Below, one piece after another: positions 25,893 through 35,226 of a DNA stretch of 64,000 bases. The DNA lies in the NCBI RefSeq assembly GCF_018882055.1, contig NZ_JACVPF010000001.1:682001-746000 (forward strand), written 5' to 3'. Position 1 is the first letter of the stretch; each line of letters begins with the position of its first letter. Below the pieces are notes generated by a model that saw only the letters and a program-made list of their open reading frames with translations, made no database searches and had not been told where the DNA came from. Position numbers and translations under genes: made by a program. Source of the DNA: Polynucleobacter sp. es-MAR-4 (lineage in GTDB: Bacteria; Pseudomonadota; Gammaproteobacteria; Burkholderiales; Burkholderiaceae).

Positions 25893-26612
25893 ATGGACAT
25901 AAATACAGTCGATTTTCCAGAGGAGCTGACTGCCCTCCCCAAACTCACCTCACGTCAGAGTGAGATTTTGGAATTAATCACCAAAGCCATTGATGAAAGC
26001 GGCTCACCTCCAACGCGCGCCGAAATCGCTGCGCAACTGGGCTTTGCTTCTGCTAATGCTGCTGAAGAGCACTTGCGCGCTTTAGCAAAAAAAGGTTACA
26101 TCGAACTAACACCAGGAACCTCGCGAGGCATTCGAATTCCACAGCGTTTTAATCAGACACACAATCCAAACAAATATCGCCAGATGTCTTTGCCTTCTGG
26201 CGCACTTCAGCAACTGACACTACCACTCATTGGTCGTGTTGCCGCAGGCTCCCCAATCACAGCGATTGAGCATATTGAAAAACAAGTTCCAATTGATCCA
26301 AGCTTGTTTAGTAAAGGTGCCGATTACTTACTGAAGGTTGTTGGCATGAGCATGCGCGATGCTGGCATTTTAGATGGCGACTATCTAGCCGTTAGAAAAA
26401 CTTCAGAAGTTCGTAACGGCGATATCGTAGTTGCACGCTTAGATGATGAAGTGACAGTGAAACGTTGGAACCAAAAGAAGACTGCGGATGGCATGGTGAT
26501 TGAATTGCAGGCCGAGAATCCAGACTTCAAAAATATTTTGGTAGATAGACGTCAGCCGAACTTCGCTGTAGAGGGACAGGCTGTTGGCCTGATCAGGGCT
26601 GGCGGGCTTTAA
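25893..26612 (+). CDS. lexA: SOS repressor LexA
   Basis: A 239-residue LexA with a winged-helix DNA-binding domain ([16 protein letters not shown], then [15 protein letters not shown]) and the peptidase domain with cleavage site Ala118-Gly119 in RVAAGSP, catalytic Ser153 in [11 protein letters not shown] and Lys190 in EVTVKRW. It is longer than E. coli LexA by an N-terminal stretch of about 17 residues and a linker near 85-105. No Shine-Dalgarno sequence precedes the ATG: the operator and -10 box occupy that space, so the message may be leaderless. RecA-stimulated self-cleavage after DNA damage is expected from the family. Confidence 0.96.
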   Translation: MDINTVDFPEELTALPKLTSRQSEILELITKAIDESGSPPTRAEIAAQLGFASANAAEEHLRALAKKGYIELTPGTSRGIRIPQRFNQTHNPNKYRQMSLPSGALQQLTLPLIGRVAAGSPITAIEHIEKQVPIDPSLFSKGADYLLKVVGMSMRDAGILDGDYLAVRKTSEVRNGDIVVARLDDEVTVKRWNQKKTADGMVIELQAENPDFKNILVDRRQPNFAVEGQAVGLIRAGGL

Positions 26613-26630
26613 GCCTCGCCCCATAAAGCA

Positions 26631-26656
26631 AAAGGCCTCTATACGAGGCCTTTTTT
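26631..26656 (+). terminator. Intrinsic terminator of lexA
   Basis: AAAGGCCTC pairs with GAGGCCTTT around TATAC, followed by TTT. It sits between lexA and the convergent lipoprotein gene and could serve both. Confidence 0.9.
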
Positions 26657-26695
26657 AATTACCAGACACATACTTGTCGGGTATTAATTCAATTT

Positions 26696-27154
26696 TTATT
26701 TTCTAGATGGGGCTAATACATTTGCATTCTTTGGTGAGGAAGTAATTGTAATGACAGACTTAGGTCCACCAAGCGAACCTTCAGTCACTTCAATCGTTGC
26801 AGTTCTATCGCCCTTTGTAAACACCAAAATACTGGTCTTTGCTTTTACGGCTGTGACTGTAGTCCAGCCACCCTTAGGATATTCAGACTGAAAAAATGCA
26901 TACACATCAGTTGCACCCTGAAGCGCATTAACTACTGCCCGACCAACCCACTCGTTACCACGACCGATAATGATTGAGTCAGAACCAGCAAGACGAGCGC
27001 CCTGAGGTAATGGCATATCGCCTAAAAGCTGAGACTGAATTTCCTGAACTTCACTAGGCGTACCTGTTGGAGAATCTCCAGAAGACGCACAAGCGACCAG
27101 CAGAGCAGAGAAGAGAAAGCTAAGCGCGCTAAGTTTTAGAGTTTGAAATTTCAT
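26696..27154 (-). CDS. Putative lipoprotein of unknown function
   Basis: A 152-residue protein with a lipoprotein signal: hydrophobic LSFLFSALLVAC, lipid Cys at residue 22, then a Ser/Gly/Thr-rich linker. The mature part reads LGDMPLPQGARLAGSDSIIIGRGNEWVGRAV, then VYAFFQSEYPKGGWTTVTAVKAK and RTATIEVTEG, a small alpha/beta-looking domain. I do not recognise a characterised family. It lies downstream of the tRNA-Gly and tRNA-Cys genes on the same strand and converges on lexA. Confidence 0.8.
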   Translation of the reverse strand: MKFQTLKLSALSFLFSALLVACASSGDSPTGTPSEVQEIQSQLLGDMPLPQGARLAGSDSIIIGRGNEWVGRAVVNALQGATDVYAFFQSEYPKGGWTTVTAVKAKTSILVFTKGDRTATIEVTEGSLGGPKSVITITSSPKNANVLAPSRK

Positions 27155-27249
27155 CGTTTTTCTTGATAGCCCAAAGTGATTAACGCAAGAGCGCTTACAG
27201 CATTTGTAAGTATTTTAGGCGATATGATTGATTCGTCAATCCAAATTAC

Positions 27250-27323
27250 TGGAGGCGCGTGAGGGAATCGAACCCCCGTACGAAGCTTTGCAGGCTCCTG
27301 CCTAACCACTCGGCCAACGCGCC
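27250..27323 (-). tRNA. tRNA-Cys (GCA)
   Basis: A 74-base cloverleaf including an encoded CCA. The acceptor arm GGCGCGT pairs with ACGCGCC, the anticodon loop CTGCAAA gives GCA, and GGTTCGATTCC is the T arm. Confidence 0.97.
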
Positions 27324-27340
27324 ATATGCTTGAATCAAAA

Positions 27341-27366
27341 ATGGGAAGCTTTTTAGGGCTTCCCAT
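27341..27366 (-). terminator. Terminator-like hairpin between two tRNA genes
   Basis: On the minus strand ATGGGAAGC and GCTTCCCAT form a perfect 9-bp stem with an 8-base loop, followed by TTTTTG. It stands between tRNA-Gly (upstream) and tRNA-Cys, so it could end a tRNA-Gly transcript or be a processing signal. Confidence 0.65.
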
Positions 27367-27372
27367 CGAACT

Positions 27373-27448
27373 TGGAGCGGGAAAGGAGGTTCGAACTCCC
27401 GACCTATACCTTGGCAAGGTATCGCTCTACCAGCTGAGCTATTCCCGC
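27373..27448 (-). tRNA. tRNA-Gly (GCC)
   Basis: A 76-base cloverleaf with encoded CCA: acceptor GCGGGAA with TTCCCGC, D arm AGCTCAGCTGGTAGAGC, anticodon loop TTGCCAA giving GCC, and T arm GGGAGTTCGAACCTCC. Confidence 0.97.
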
Positions 27449-27565
27449 ATAACAGGGCAGTAGTTTAACAAACAATTTGCAAGAAGGCATTATTTGTTGT
27501 TTGGATCCAGAAACCATGGCGAATAAAGATTAGTCCAAGCCATACTCCATCAGGCTTTGCAGTCT

Positions 27566-28141
27566 TTATTTAGATTTATCTACCAGCTGAGGTAAGGCCT
27601 TTTTCATGTAATAGAACATGGACCAAAGCGTCAAAAAGGACGCAATCCAGATTAACCAAGTACCTACTTGAGCGCAATTCAGCCACCCAAATAAAGTGTC
27701 GTTAAGCAATAAAAATGGGATCGCAACCAGTTGCGCAGTAGTTTTTAACTTACCAACCATATGCACTGCAACGCTTTTTCCAGCACCTAATAGCGCCATC
27801 CACTCTCTTAATGCCGAGATGGTAATTTCACGGCCAATAATGATGAGGGCCACCCACACTTGGACTCGATCCATATTGAGGAGAACCAGTAATGAAGCAG
27901 CAACAATCAGCTTGTCGGCTACCGGATCCAAGAACTGACCAAATGCCGACTCCTGCTTCATCTTGCGAGCTAAGAAACCATCTAACCAGTCAGTTACCGC
28001 CGCAAACACAAAAATAATAGTGGCCGTCAGATTCTGCTCAAAGGGAGTAAGCCAGTTACTGGGCAAATAGAACACTGCAACCACGAGCGGAATTGCGGCA
28101 ACGCGCAACCAGGTCAGAGCGATAGGCAGATTAAAAGGCAT
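27566..28141 (-). CDS. pgsA: CDP-diacylglycerol-glycerol-3-phosphate 3-phosphatidyltransferase
   Basis: A 191-residue inner-membrane enzyme making phosphatidylglycerophosphate, the precursor of phosphatidylglycerol and cardiolipin. It has the CDP-alcohol phosphatidyltransferase motif DWLDGFLARKMKQESAFG followed by QFLDPVADK, and several membrane helices. Order uvrC-pgsA-tRNA-Gly-tRNA-Cys is widely conserved in proteobacteria. It begins 36 bases after the uvrC stop. Confidence 0.96.
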   Translation of the reverse strand: MPFNLPIALTWLRVAAIPLVVAVFYLPSNWLTPFEQNLTATIIFVFAAVTDWLDGFLARKMKQESAFGQFLDPVADKLIVAASLLVLLNMDRVQVWVALIIIGREITISALREWMALLGAGKSVAVHMVGKLKTTAQLVAIPFLLLNDTLFGWLNCAQVGTWLIWIASFLTLWSMFYYMKKALPQLVDKSK

Positions 28142-28177
28142 GGCTCAAGCATAAACCAATGTGAGCGCACTGGGGAA

Positions 28178-30118
28178 TCAATGGAGCTGCTTGTAAATTT
28201 GCTCGGCCAATGCAGTGGAAATACCCTCAACACTGGAAAGCTCTTCGATAGTGGCATTCGAAACGCCACGTAAACCACCAAACCGGGCGAGTAATTTTTG
28301 ACGGCGTTTTGCACCAATCCCCTCAATCTCCTCCAACTGGGAAACCGTTCTGGCTTTTGCGCGCTTCGCTCGCATACCCGTAATGGCGAAGCGATGCGCC
28401 TCATCACGGATTTGCGCTACCAATAACAAGGCTGCACTATCAATGCCGAGCTCAAGCGACTTTCGTCCATCCGCAAAAATCAAAGTCTCCAAACCCACCT
28501 TGCGCCCTTCACCCTTGGCAACGCCAACAATGAGACTAATATCCATACCGAATTCAGAAAGAACTTGTCTAGCCATCTCAACCTGGCCTTTACCACCGTC
28601 GATCAAAATGACTTGCGGCATCTTATCGACAGGGAGCTCTTGAAAGTTTGCATAACGGCGTTGTAAGACCTGACGCATTGCAGCGTAGTCATCGCCCGGG
28701 GTAATGTCATTAATATTGAAACGGCGGTATTCACTAGGCTGCATCGCATTTTTGGAATACACCACACAAGAAGCTTGGGTGGCCTCACCAGAGGTATGGC
28801 TAATATCAAAACATTCAATACGCAGTTGCTCAAGACTTTCCAATTCCAATGCCAGAACGTCAGCTAACGCCCTAGCCCTTGCCAGTTGACCGCCCGTCTC
28901 TACCAAACGCTTCGCTATCGCAATCTTGGCATTGCCTTCAGCCATAGCCAACCAATGCCGCCTCTGCCCTTGTGGCTGATGAAGGAAGGTGATGCGCTTA
29001 CCCGCTTGTGCATTGAGTAAATCATGCAAACCTTCTGGGGATGATTGCTCAGAGACATCTTCAGCACTTTCTTCTGGTGCCGCAATATCATCAACTAGCT
29101 TTCTTAAGGGATGATTCAGAATCAGCACAGGCGGAATTAAATTGGTAGTTGCTTCACTATCCCCAGACTTCTCCTCCAGATAATGCTGAGCAATAAAAGC
29201 TTCTAAAATTTCTGCGGGCGGTGGAAGCTCTCCTGAGCTTGAGCGTAAGCCTTTAGGAAAATAGGCGCGATCACCTAAATGGCGGCCACCACGAATCATT
29301 GCTAAATTGACGCAGACCACGCCTTCCATTTGAGCAACAGCTATCACATCAACATCACCTTCGCCATCAGCAACAGTGTCCATCGATTGCTGTTGCAATA
29401 CGCTGGAAAGATCTGCAATGCGATCTCTCAACACTGCAGCCATTTCAAATTCCATGGCATCGCTATAAGCGTGCATTTTCTTTTCAAGCTCAGAAAGCAC
29501 GCGACTATGATCGCCCTCTAAAAAACGGGTTGCTTGGGCTACGTCCTGCCCATATTGCTCAACACTCAAACGACCAACACAAGGTGCGCTACAGCGATGA
29601 ATTTGATGTAACAAGCAAGGACGACTGCGGTTTTTAAATACAGAGTCCTCACACGTTCTCAGGCGAAAGACTTTCTGCAGAATCTGCACGCTATTGCGGA
29701 CTGCCCATGAATTCGGAAATGGTCCAAAGTAGTTGTTGCGCTTGTCTGTTTTTCCACGATACGAGGCCAAGCGAGGAAATTGGTGTCCTGTCAACATGAC
29801 ATAGGGATAGGACTTATCATCCCGGAAGAGAATGTTGAATGGAGGAGCCAGCTCCTTAATGAGATTGTTCTCTAGAATTAAGGCTTCGGTTTCTGAGCGT
29901 GTTACTGTTGTTTCGTAGCGGGCAATTTTTCCCACCATCAGCTCTATACGTGGTGAAAGCTGGGTTCGCTGAAAGTAACTAGATACACGCTTTTTGAGGT
30001 TGCGCGCTTTACCGACATACAGAATATGTCCCGCCTCATCAAAGAAGCGATACACCCCCGGCAATCCGGGTAGCCGTTTAACATCCTGCTGAAGGGTTTC
30101 AAAAAGCGAATTGCTCAT
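28178..30118 (-). CDS. uvrC: Excinuclease ABC subunit C
   Basis: A 646-residue nucleotide-excision-repair endonuclease that makes both incisions with UvrB. The N-terminal GIY-YIG domain shows [18 protein letters not shown], a UVR motif lies in the middle ([24 protein letters not shown]), the RNase-H-like part has [19 protein letters not shown] and LIDGGKGQV, and a helix-hairpin-helix pair ends the protein ([21 protein letters not shown]). Its ATG overlaps the divergent earP ATG, so its promoter must lie within earP. Confidence 0.97.
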   Translation of the reverse strand: MSNSLFETLQQDVKRLPGLPGVYRFFDEAGHILYVGKARNLKKRVSSYFQRTQLSPRIELMVGKIARYETTVTRSETEALILENNLIKELAPPFNILFRDDKSYPYVMLTGHQFPRLASYRGKTDKRNNYFGPFPNSWAVRNSVQILQKVFRLRTCEDSVFKNRSRPCLLHQIHRCSAPCVGRLSVEQYGQDVAQATRFLEGDHSRVLSELEKKMHAYSDAMEFEMAAVLRDRIADLSSVLQQQSMDTVADGEGDVDVIAVAQMEGVVCVNLAMIRGGRHLGDRAYFPKGLRSSSGELPPPAEILEAFIAQHYLEEKSGDSEATTNLIPPVLILNHPLRKLVDDIAAPEESAEDVSEQSSPEGLHDLLNAQAGKRITFLHQPQGQRRHWLAMAEGNAKIAIAKRLVETGGQLARARALADVLALELESLEQLRIECFDISHTSGEATQASCVVYSKNAMQPSEYRRFNINDITPGDDYAAMRQVLQRRYANFQELPVDKMPQVILIDGGKGQVEMARQVLSEFGMDISLIVGVAKGEGRKVGLETLIFADGRKSLELGIDSAALLLVAQIRDEAHRFAITGMRAKRAKARTVSQLEEIEGIGAKRRQKLLARFGGLRGVSNATIEELSSVEGISTALAEQIYKQLH

Positions 30119-31196
30119 GCGTTGGGATATTTTCTGTCAAATCGTAGACAACTATGGTGATGCCGGTGTTTGCTGGCGCCTAGCAAGAAGCTTAACAAGT
30201 CTTCATGGCCAAGACGTGCGCATTTTCTGTGACGATCTGCCAACCCTTAATTTACTCGCTTCTGGAGTTGACCCTGAAATCAAGGGTCGTATTGATATCC
30301 AGCCTTGGGAAGCAAGTCATAGCAATAGCCGTCACCCAGTTGAACCCCCTGATGTAGTCATTGAGGCATTTGGATGCGATCTTCCCGAGCGCTACCTTGC
30401 GGGCCTGCTGATTGCCCCCAAAAAACCCATCATCATTAATCTAGAGTACTTAAGTGCAGAGCCCTGGATTGTGGACTTTCATCAGAAAGCATCCCCGCAA
30501 GCGCACGGTATCCCGAAATACTTTTTCTTCCCAGGCTTCCAAGATAATGCGGGCGGTATCCTAATTGACCCAATCCCCAATGACCCATTGCTGAGCGAGC
30601 AATTGATTCCGGATAGCCTCAAAGCAAGCTGGGCACTCCTACGACCCAATACAAAACGCATTAGCATCTTTTGCTACCCAGGCGCACCACTCCTGAAATG
30701 GTTAGAAGATCTGGCAGCCCTGGATGAAAATTTTGACATTGTGCTGACACATGGACAACGCGAGCAATTGCAATTCAGTTCGACCCACCCTACTCAACCG
30801 CTTACTTTGCCCGACTCCATTCAGTTGATCTCGATTCCTTTTGTTTCTCAAGATGAATACGATTGGGTGCTTTCACAATGCGACTTCAATATCGTTCGAG
30901 GCGAAGATTCATTTGTCCGAGCTCAGTTAGCCGGAAAGCCCTTCATTTGGCATATTTATCCCCAGGAAGATCGCGCTCATGAAACCAAGTTGGCCGCATT
31001 TTTAGATCTCTATCTTGAAGACGCATCACAAGAGCTTAAACACGCTGTAATAGCCGCAATGACTTGGGCAATGCCTAGCGAGTGGTATCAATCAATAGAT
31101 GAATGGAGCACCCATTCCGAGGCCTGGCAAGCTGATTTACTTAAAAAACAAGCCGATGGTGGCCTAGCTGCCCGCCTAATGGGCTTTGTAGCCTGA
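30117..31196 (+). CDS. earP: EF-P arginine rhamnosyltransferase EarP
   Basis: A 359-residue GT-B type glycosyltransferase that moves L-rhamnose from dTDP-rhamnose onto Arg32 of EF-P. It starts [23 protein letters not shown], the family's signature, and contains the [23 protein letters not shown] segment expected near the donor site. It is directly followed by efp. The ATG at 30117 is used; an ATG two codons earlier is also possible. The start codon shares two bases with that of the divergent uvrC gene. Confidence 0.95.
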   Translation: MRWDIFCQIVDNYGDAGVCWRLARSLTSLHGQDVRIFCDDLPTLNLLASGVDPEIKGRIDIQPWEASHSNSRHPVEPPDVVIEAFGCDLPERYLAGLLIAPKKPIIINLEYLSAEPWIVDFHQKASPQAHGIPKYFFFPGFQDNAGGILIDPIPNDPLLSEQLIPDSLKASWALLRPNTKRISIFCYPGAPLLKWLEDLAALDENFDIVLTHGQREQLQFSSTHPTQPLTLPDSIQLISIPFVSQDEYDWVLSQCDFNIVRGEDSFVRAQLAGKPFIWHIYPQEDRAHETKLAAFLDLYLEDASQELKHAVIAAMTWAMPSEWYQSIDEWSTHSEAWQADLLKKQADGGLAARLMGFVA

Positions 31197-31283
31197 TCTT
31201 GAGCGAAATCCGCCTGCGGGCGGTTACAATCTTGTTTTTGATAAAAACCGCAGAAAATCAGCTCTGCACCCAGGAATAGCAAG

Positions 31284-31844
31284 ATGAAAACAGCACAAGA
31301 ACTCCGCGTTGGTAACGTAGTAATGATCGGCACTGATGCCATGGTCGTTTTAAAAGCAGAATACAGCCGCTCAGGCCGCAACTCCTCTGTTGTGAAAATG
31401 AAATTTAAGAACTTGTTGACTGGTGCACCTAACGAAGGCGTATTCAAAGCAGATGACAAGTTTGATGTAGTGATCTTGGACAAGAAAGATTGCACATATT
31501 CTTACTTCGCAGATCCAATGTATGTATTTATGGATGGTGACTACAACCAATACGAAGTTGAAGCTGAATTCATGGGCGATGCATTGCATTACCTCGAAGA
31601 AAGCATGCCTTGCGAAGTCGTGTTCTACGAAGGTAAAGCACTATCAGTGGCAATGCCAAACTCTTTGGTTCGTGAAATCATTTACACAGAGCCTGCAGTA
31701 AAAGGCGATACCAGCTCAGGCAAAGTATTGAAGACTGCAAAATTGGCTACTGGCTATGAATTGCAAGTGCCATTGTTCTGCAACACTGGTGACAAGATCG
31801 AAATCGATACTCGCACTGGCGAATATCGTAGCCGCGCTAACTAA
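31284..31844 (+). CDS. efp: Translation elongation factor P
   Basis: The 186-residue EF-P rescues ribosomes stalled at polyproline. The tip of domain I reads [10 protein letters not shown], with Arg at position 32, so this is the Arg-type EF-P that EarP rhamnosylates, not the lysine type modified by EpmA/B. The three beta-domains are complete, ending [17 protein letters not shown] precedes the ATG. The 87-base gap after earP may hold its own promoter (TTACAATC near 31234). Confidence 0.98.
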   Translation: MKTAQELRVGNVVMIGTDAMVVLKAEYSRSGRNSSVVKMKFKNLLTGAPNEGVFKADDKFDVVILDKKDCTYSYFADPMYVFMDGDYNQYEVEAEFMGDALHYLEESMPCEVVFYEGKALSVAMPNSLVREIIYTEPAVKGDTSSGKVLKTAKLATGYELQVPLFCNTGDKIEIDTRTGEYRSRAN

Positions 31845-31861
31845 TTAGCTCACTCGATAGC

Positions 31862-31888
31862 AAAAAGCCCGGTTCGCCGGGCTTTTTT
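31862..31888 (+). terminator. Intrinsic terminator of efp
   Basis: AAAAAGCCCGG pairs with CCGGGCTTTTT around a TTCG tetraloop, with further T. A very strong terminator closing earP-efp. Confidence 0.95.
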
Positions 31889-31920
31889 CTTTCTCAGGTA
31901 CAAGTCATAATATCCAAACT

Positions 31921-32922
31921 ATGACTAATACCAACCCCCCAGAAATCACCAGATTAAAGCCAGCCGATCTTCCTCAGCTGATTGACTGCGTGCGCCGCTG
32001 TTATGGTGAAAGCTATCCAAACAAGGTGATGTATGACATCAATCAATTAGAAGAAATTATCGAGAATAAGTTGATGCACTCAGTGGTAGCAAAACTCGGT
32101 AGCGGTCAAATCATTGGGCATTGCGCACTTACATTTGATGGCGCCCATAATGTTTCGCCTGAAGCCGGAAAGATGATGGTTGATCCAAATTTTAGAGGTC
32201 AGCATATTGCCGAAATCATGGCAAAGGAGCGAATTGAGATTGCCCAAGAACTTTCTTTGCCGGGGTTTTGGACTGAGTGCGTAACAAACCACCCATATAG
32301 CCAACATGAAATGATTACCCTTAACGCCAAAGAAACGGGTTTGTTTATTGGCGATACCCCAGCAACCATCTCTATGAAAGGCCTAGAAAATCATCCTGAT
32401 ACTCGGATGTCACTGCTAGCTTTTTATTTGCAGCTAAATGATCGCCCTCACACCATTTTTATGCCAGCCCAACATGCTGAGCATGCAAAATCATTGGTGC
32501 AGGATTTAAATATTCAACGCAATATTGTGAGCTCGAATATAGCGGCTAGCGGAACAACGACTTTTCATACCGTTATCAATTCCAATATTCAAACAGCCAA
32601 TATTGCAATCGATCGCATTGGTAGCGATTTAGTTGCTGCAGTCAAACATGAGCTCACTAAATTAGAAGCCCTCAATCTGGCATCTATTTATTTGGATATA
32701 CCAATTGAACAAGAAGCGGCAGCCCATGCTTACCTTGGACTAGAGAGTATTGGATTTTTCTGGGGATCCTGGATGCCAAATTTTTCAACCAAAGGTGACA
32801 TGCTAAGACTGCAAAAGATATATCAGCCGGTCGATGTAGAGACTATTGTCTGCGCCAGAGAGCAAGGTTACAGCATTAAAAAATTTGTTCTCGCAGAATG
32901 GGAAAGAGTTTCAAGGAAATAG
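31921..32922 (+). CDS. GNAT-family N-acetyltransferase, two-domain, substrate unknown
   Basis: A 333-residue protein. Residues 8-125 form a GNAT domain: ITRLKPADLPQLIDCVRRCYGESYPN, GQIIGHCALTFD, then the acetyl-CoA segment KMMVDPNFRGQHIAEIMAKERIE. The second half (about 170-330) reads as a divergent partner domain, with LEALNLASIYLDIPIEQEAAAHAYLGLESIGFFWGSWMPNF suggesting a degenerate second GNAT fold. The acceptor substrate is not identifiable. It starts 33 bases beyond the efp terminator and converges on nagZ with a gap of only 5 bases. Confidence 0.75.
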   Translation: MTNTNPPEITRLKPADLPQLIDCVRRCYGESYPNKVMYDINQLEEIIENKLMHSVVAKLGSGQIIGHCALTFDGAHNVSPEAGKMMVDPNFRGQHIAEIMAKERIEIAQELSLPGFWTECVTNHPYSQHEMITLNAKETGLFIGDTPATISMKGLENHPDTRMSLLAFYLQLNDRPHTIFMPAQHAEHAKSLVQDLNIQRNIVSSNIAASGTTTFHTVINSNIQTANIAIDRIGSDLVAAVKHELTKLEALNLASIYLDIPIEQEAAAHAYLGLESIGFFWGSWMPNFSTKGDMLRLQKIYQPVDVETIVCAREQGYSIKKFVLAEWERVSRK

Positions 32923-32927
32923 AAACT

Positions 32928-34004
32928 CTACCCAATCAAATTCAGTTGCTGGAGTAAACCTTTGGCATGTTGATATTGGGCTTCAGACTGCAACTCATCC
33001 CATACTGGAGCTGTGGCAGTTGGCATCAAGCGATTTAATCGAATGGCGGATTCCGCTTGTTTTCCTTTAGATACCTTGAGTTGAGAGAGCAATTGATCAG
33101 CCAAGTCTGGACGGTTACAAATCAAGACCGCATCACATCCCGCCTCAAGCGCCATGTCCGCACCCTTCACTACCGATCCGGCAACACTCGCACCCTCCAT
33201 CGAAAGATCATCACTAAAGATCACGCCTTCAAAGCCTAACTCTTGACGCAAAATGGAATGCAACCAAACCTTAGAAAATCCAGCAGGGTTCTTATCTACT
33301 TTTGGATAGATCACATGGGCAGGCATTACTGCAGTCAAACTCAGATCCAACCACTCATAGGGTTTAGCATCGTCATTCAGAATTTGCTTCAAAGGACGCT
33401 CATCCACTGGAATAGCCACGTGAGAATCCGCTTCTGCCCAGCCATGTCCAGGGAAATGCTTTCCGCAGTTCGCCATACCTGCAAGACGTAAACCTTCATT
33501 CAGACTCTTCGCCAATGCAAAGGTAATTTGTGGATCACGACTAAAAGCCCGATCTCCAATCACACCACTACGACCAAAATCGAGATCCAAAACTGGGGTA
33601 AAACTGAAGTCCACACCACAAGCCCTTAACTCGGCAGCTAAAACATATCCACAGGCAGTAGCTGCCGCCATCGCAATAGCAGCGGATTCTGCAGTATGTT
33701 TTGATTTATTTTTGGATCCCCAGAGTTCACCAAGCTTGCGCATGGCAGGCAAATGGGTAAAGCCATCAGTTCTGCAGCGCTGAACACGTCCACCCTCATG
33801 ATCAATGGAGATCAATACGTCAGACCGTAGCTTTTTAATATCTGCAGTGAGTTTGGTAAGCTGTTTGCGATTGGCAAAGTTTCTGCCAAATAAAATTACA
33901 CCACCAGTAAGTGGGTGCAGGATGCGACGACGATCCTCTGCATTTAACTCAAGGCCAACAACATCCAAAGTAATTGGGCCTGGTTTCATAGTCGACTTAC
34001 TCAT
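32928..34004 (-). CDS. nagZ: Beta-N-acetylhexosaminidase NagZ
   Basis: A 358-residue family 3 glycoside hydrolase that removes GlcNAc from 1,6-anhydro-MurNAc peptides in cytoplasmic peptidoglycan recycling. ISIDHEGGRVQR, VLDLDFGRSGVIGDRAF, CGKHFPGHGWAEADSH (catalytic His loop) and VIFSDDLSMEGA (catalytic Asp) are all present. It is the last gene of the lepA-lepB-rnc-era-recO-pdxJ-acpS-nagZ string. Confidence 0.96.
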   Translation of the reverse strand: MSKSTMKPGPITLDVVGLELNAEDRRRILHPLTGGVILFGRNFANRKQLTKLTADIKKLRSDVLISIDHEGGRVQRCRTDGFTHLPAMRKLGELWGSKNKSKHTAESAAIAMAAATACGYVLAAELRACGVDFSFTPVLDLDFGRSGVIGDRAFSRDPQITFALAKSLNEGLRLAGMANCGKHFPGHGWAEADSHVAIPVDERPLKQILNDDAKPYEWLDLSLTAVMPAHVIYPKVDKNPAGFSKVWLHSILRQELGFEGVIFSDDLSMEGASVAGSVVKGADMALEAGCDAVLICNRPDLADQLLSQLKVSKGKQAESAIRLNRLMPTATAPVWDELQSEAQYQHAKGLLQQLNLIG

Positions 34005-34049
34005 GTATTCCTCGTAATTTTTTGGTTTTGTTTACTTTTGCTGGCTGTC

Positions 34050-34442
34050 TTATTTTTGAACCACGATGACATGGGCAATTGCCATATCTTGCTCATCACT
34101 TACAGTGACTTGAGCTTCCCAGTTTTTCTCTGTCATAAATACCGCTAGCGCACCAAGATAAGAGGTTACCGGCTTGCCGCTTGGCTCATTTAATGTCTGG
34201 AGGGATCTCCAAGTCATCGGCATTCTCATGCCAAGACCAATTGCCTTGGAGAACGCCTCTTTTGCAGCAAAACGTGTTGCCAAGAAAGCAATACCCCTCT
34301 TGTGATTTCTAGCCAAGCGATGCTTGAAAACCAACATCTCATCCGACCCAAGGATTTTTTCAGCTAGACGACCATTGGTACGATCGTAGGCAGCTTGAAG
34401 CCGCTCGATTTGCAAGATGTCTGTGCCAATACCGATGATCAT
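34050..34442 (-). CDS. acpS: Holo-[acyl-carrier-protein] synthase
   Basis: A 130-residue phosphopantetheinyl transferase that converts apo-ACP to holo-ACP using Co[15 protein letters not shown] and [16 protein letters not shown] hold the metal-binding Asp and Glu. Its substrate gene acpP is in the same window at 43254. It follows pdxJ by 16 bases, the usual pair. Confidence 0.97.
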   Translation of the reverse strand: MIIGIGTDILQIERLQAAYDRTNGRLAEKILGSDEMLVFKHRLARNHKRGIAFLATRFAAKEAFSKAIGLGMRMPMTWRSLQTLNEPSGKPVTSYLGALAVFMTEKNWEAQVTVSDEQDMAIAHVIVVQK

Positions 34443-34458
34443 TTTTATATTACCAAGC

Positions 34459-35214
34459 TCATTCTGATTTGGAAGCGTTAGCCCTACTCTGATCCATCAG
34501 AGCTTTCATATCAGTGATCGCTTTTTGCCAGCCTTTAAAGAGCGCCTCGGCAACAATGGCGTGCCCAATATTGAGCTCAGAGAGTTCAATGATCGCAGCT
34601 ATGGGCATCACATTACCCTCGTGCAAGCCATGACCAGCATTAACTCGTAAACCAATGCTTTTTCCAAATTGAGCTGCTTTTCTGATGCGCTCGAGCTCCT
34701 GTATCTGTTGATCTCCAGAAAGATCGGCATAGCGACCAGTGTGCAACTCAACCACTGTTGCACCAACATCTTTAGAAGCCTGAATTTGCTTCTCTTCAGG
34801 GTCAATAAAGAGGGATACGCGAATACCGGTAGCTTTTAATTGTGTAGCTGCAGCTTTGACTGCTTCAAAGTGACCTACTACATCTAAACCACCCTCCGTA
34901 GTGACCTCTTCACGCTTTTCAGGCACCAGACAAACATCATGCGGTTGAACCCTACAAGCAATATTAATCATTTCAGGCGTAACGGCGCACTCCAAATTCA
35001 TACGTGTCTGAATCAAAGGACGTAAGGCCATCAAATCTGCATCTTTAATATGGCGACGATCTTCACGTAAGTGCAGAGTGATTAAATCGGCGCCAGCCTC
35101 TTCGGCCAATCGTGCGGCTTTTAAAGGATCAGGGTAAACCGTACCTCGCGCATTCCGTAAAGTAGCAACGTGATCGATATTGATGCCAAGCTCAAGCTTT
35201 GATTGGGTATTCAT
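34459..35214 (-). CDS. pdxJ: Pyridoxine 5'-phosphate synthase
   Basis: A 251-residue TIM-barrel enzyme condensing 1-deoxyxylulose 5-phosphate with 3-amino-2-oxopropyl phosphate in vitamin B6 synthesis. [27 protein letters not shown], and [12 protein letters not shown] are the family signatures. It lies between recO and acpS. Confidence 0.97.
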   Translation of the reverse strand: MNTQSKLELGINIDHVATLRNARGTVYPDPLKAARLAEEAGADLITLHLREDRRHIKDADLMALRPLIQTRMNLECAVTPEMINIACRVQPHDVCLVPEKREEVTTEGGLDVVGHFEAVKAAATQLKATGIRVSLFIDPEEKQIQASKDVGATVVELHTGRYADLSGDQQIQELERIRKAAQFGKSIGLRVNAGHGLHEGNVMPIAAIIELSELNIGHAIVAEALFKGWQKAITDMKALMDQSRANASKSE

Positions 35215-35226
35215 TTGGATAGATTA

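Noticed and set aside
25832..25948. N-terminal extension of the asparaginase
   Set aside because: It would cross the lexA promoter and the first codons of lexA; the ATG at 25831 matches the family length.
27151..27417. 88-codon frame across the tRNA genes
   Set aside because: It runs through tRNA-Cys and part of tRNA-Gly and has no family resemblance.
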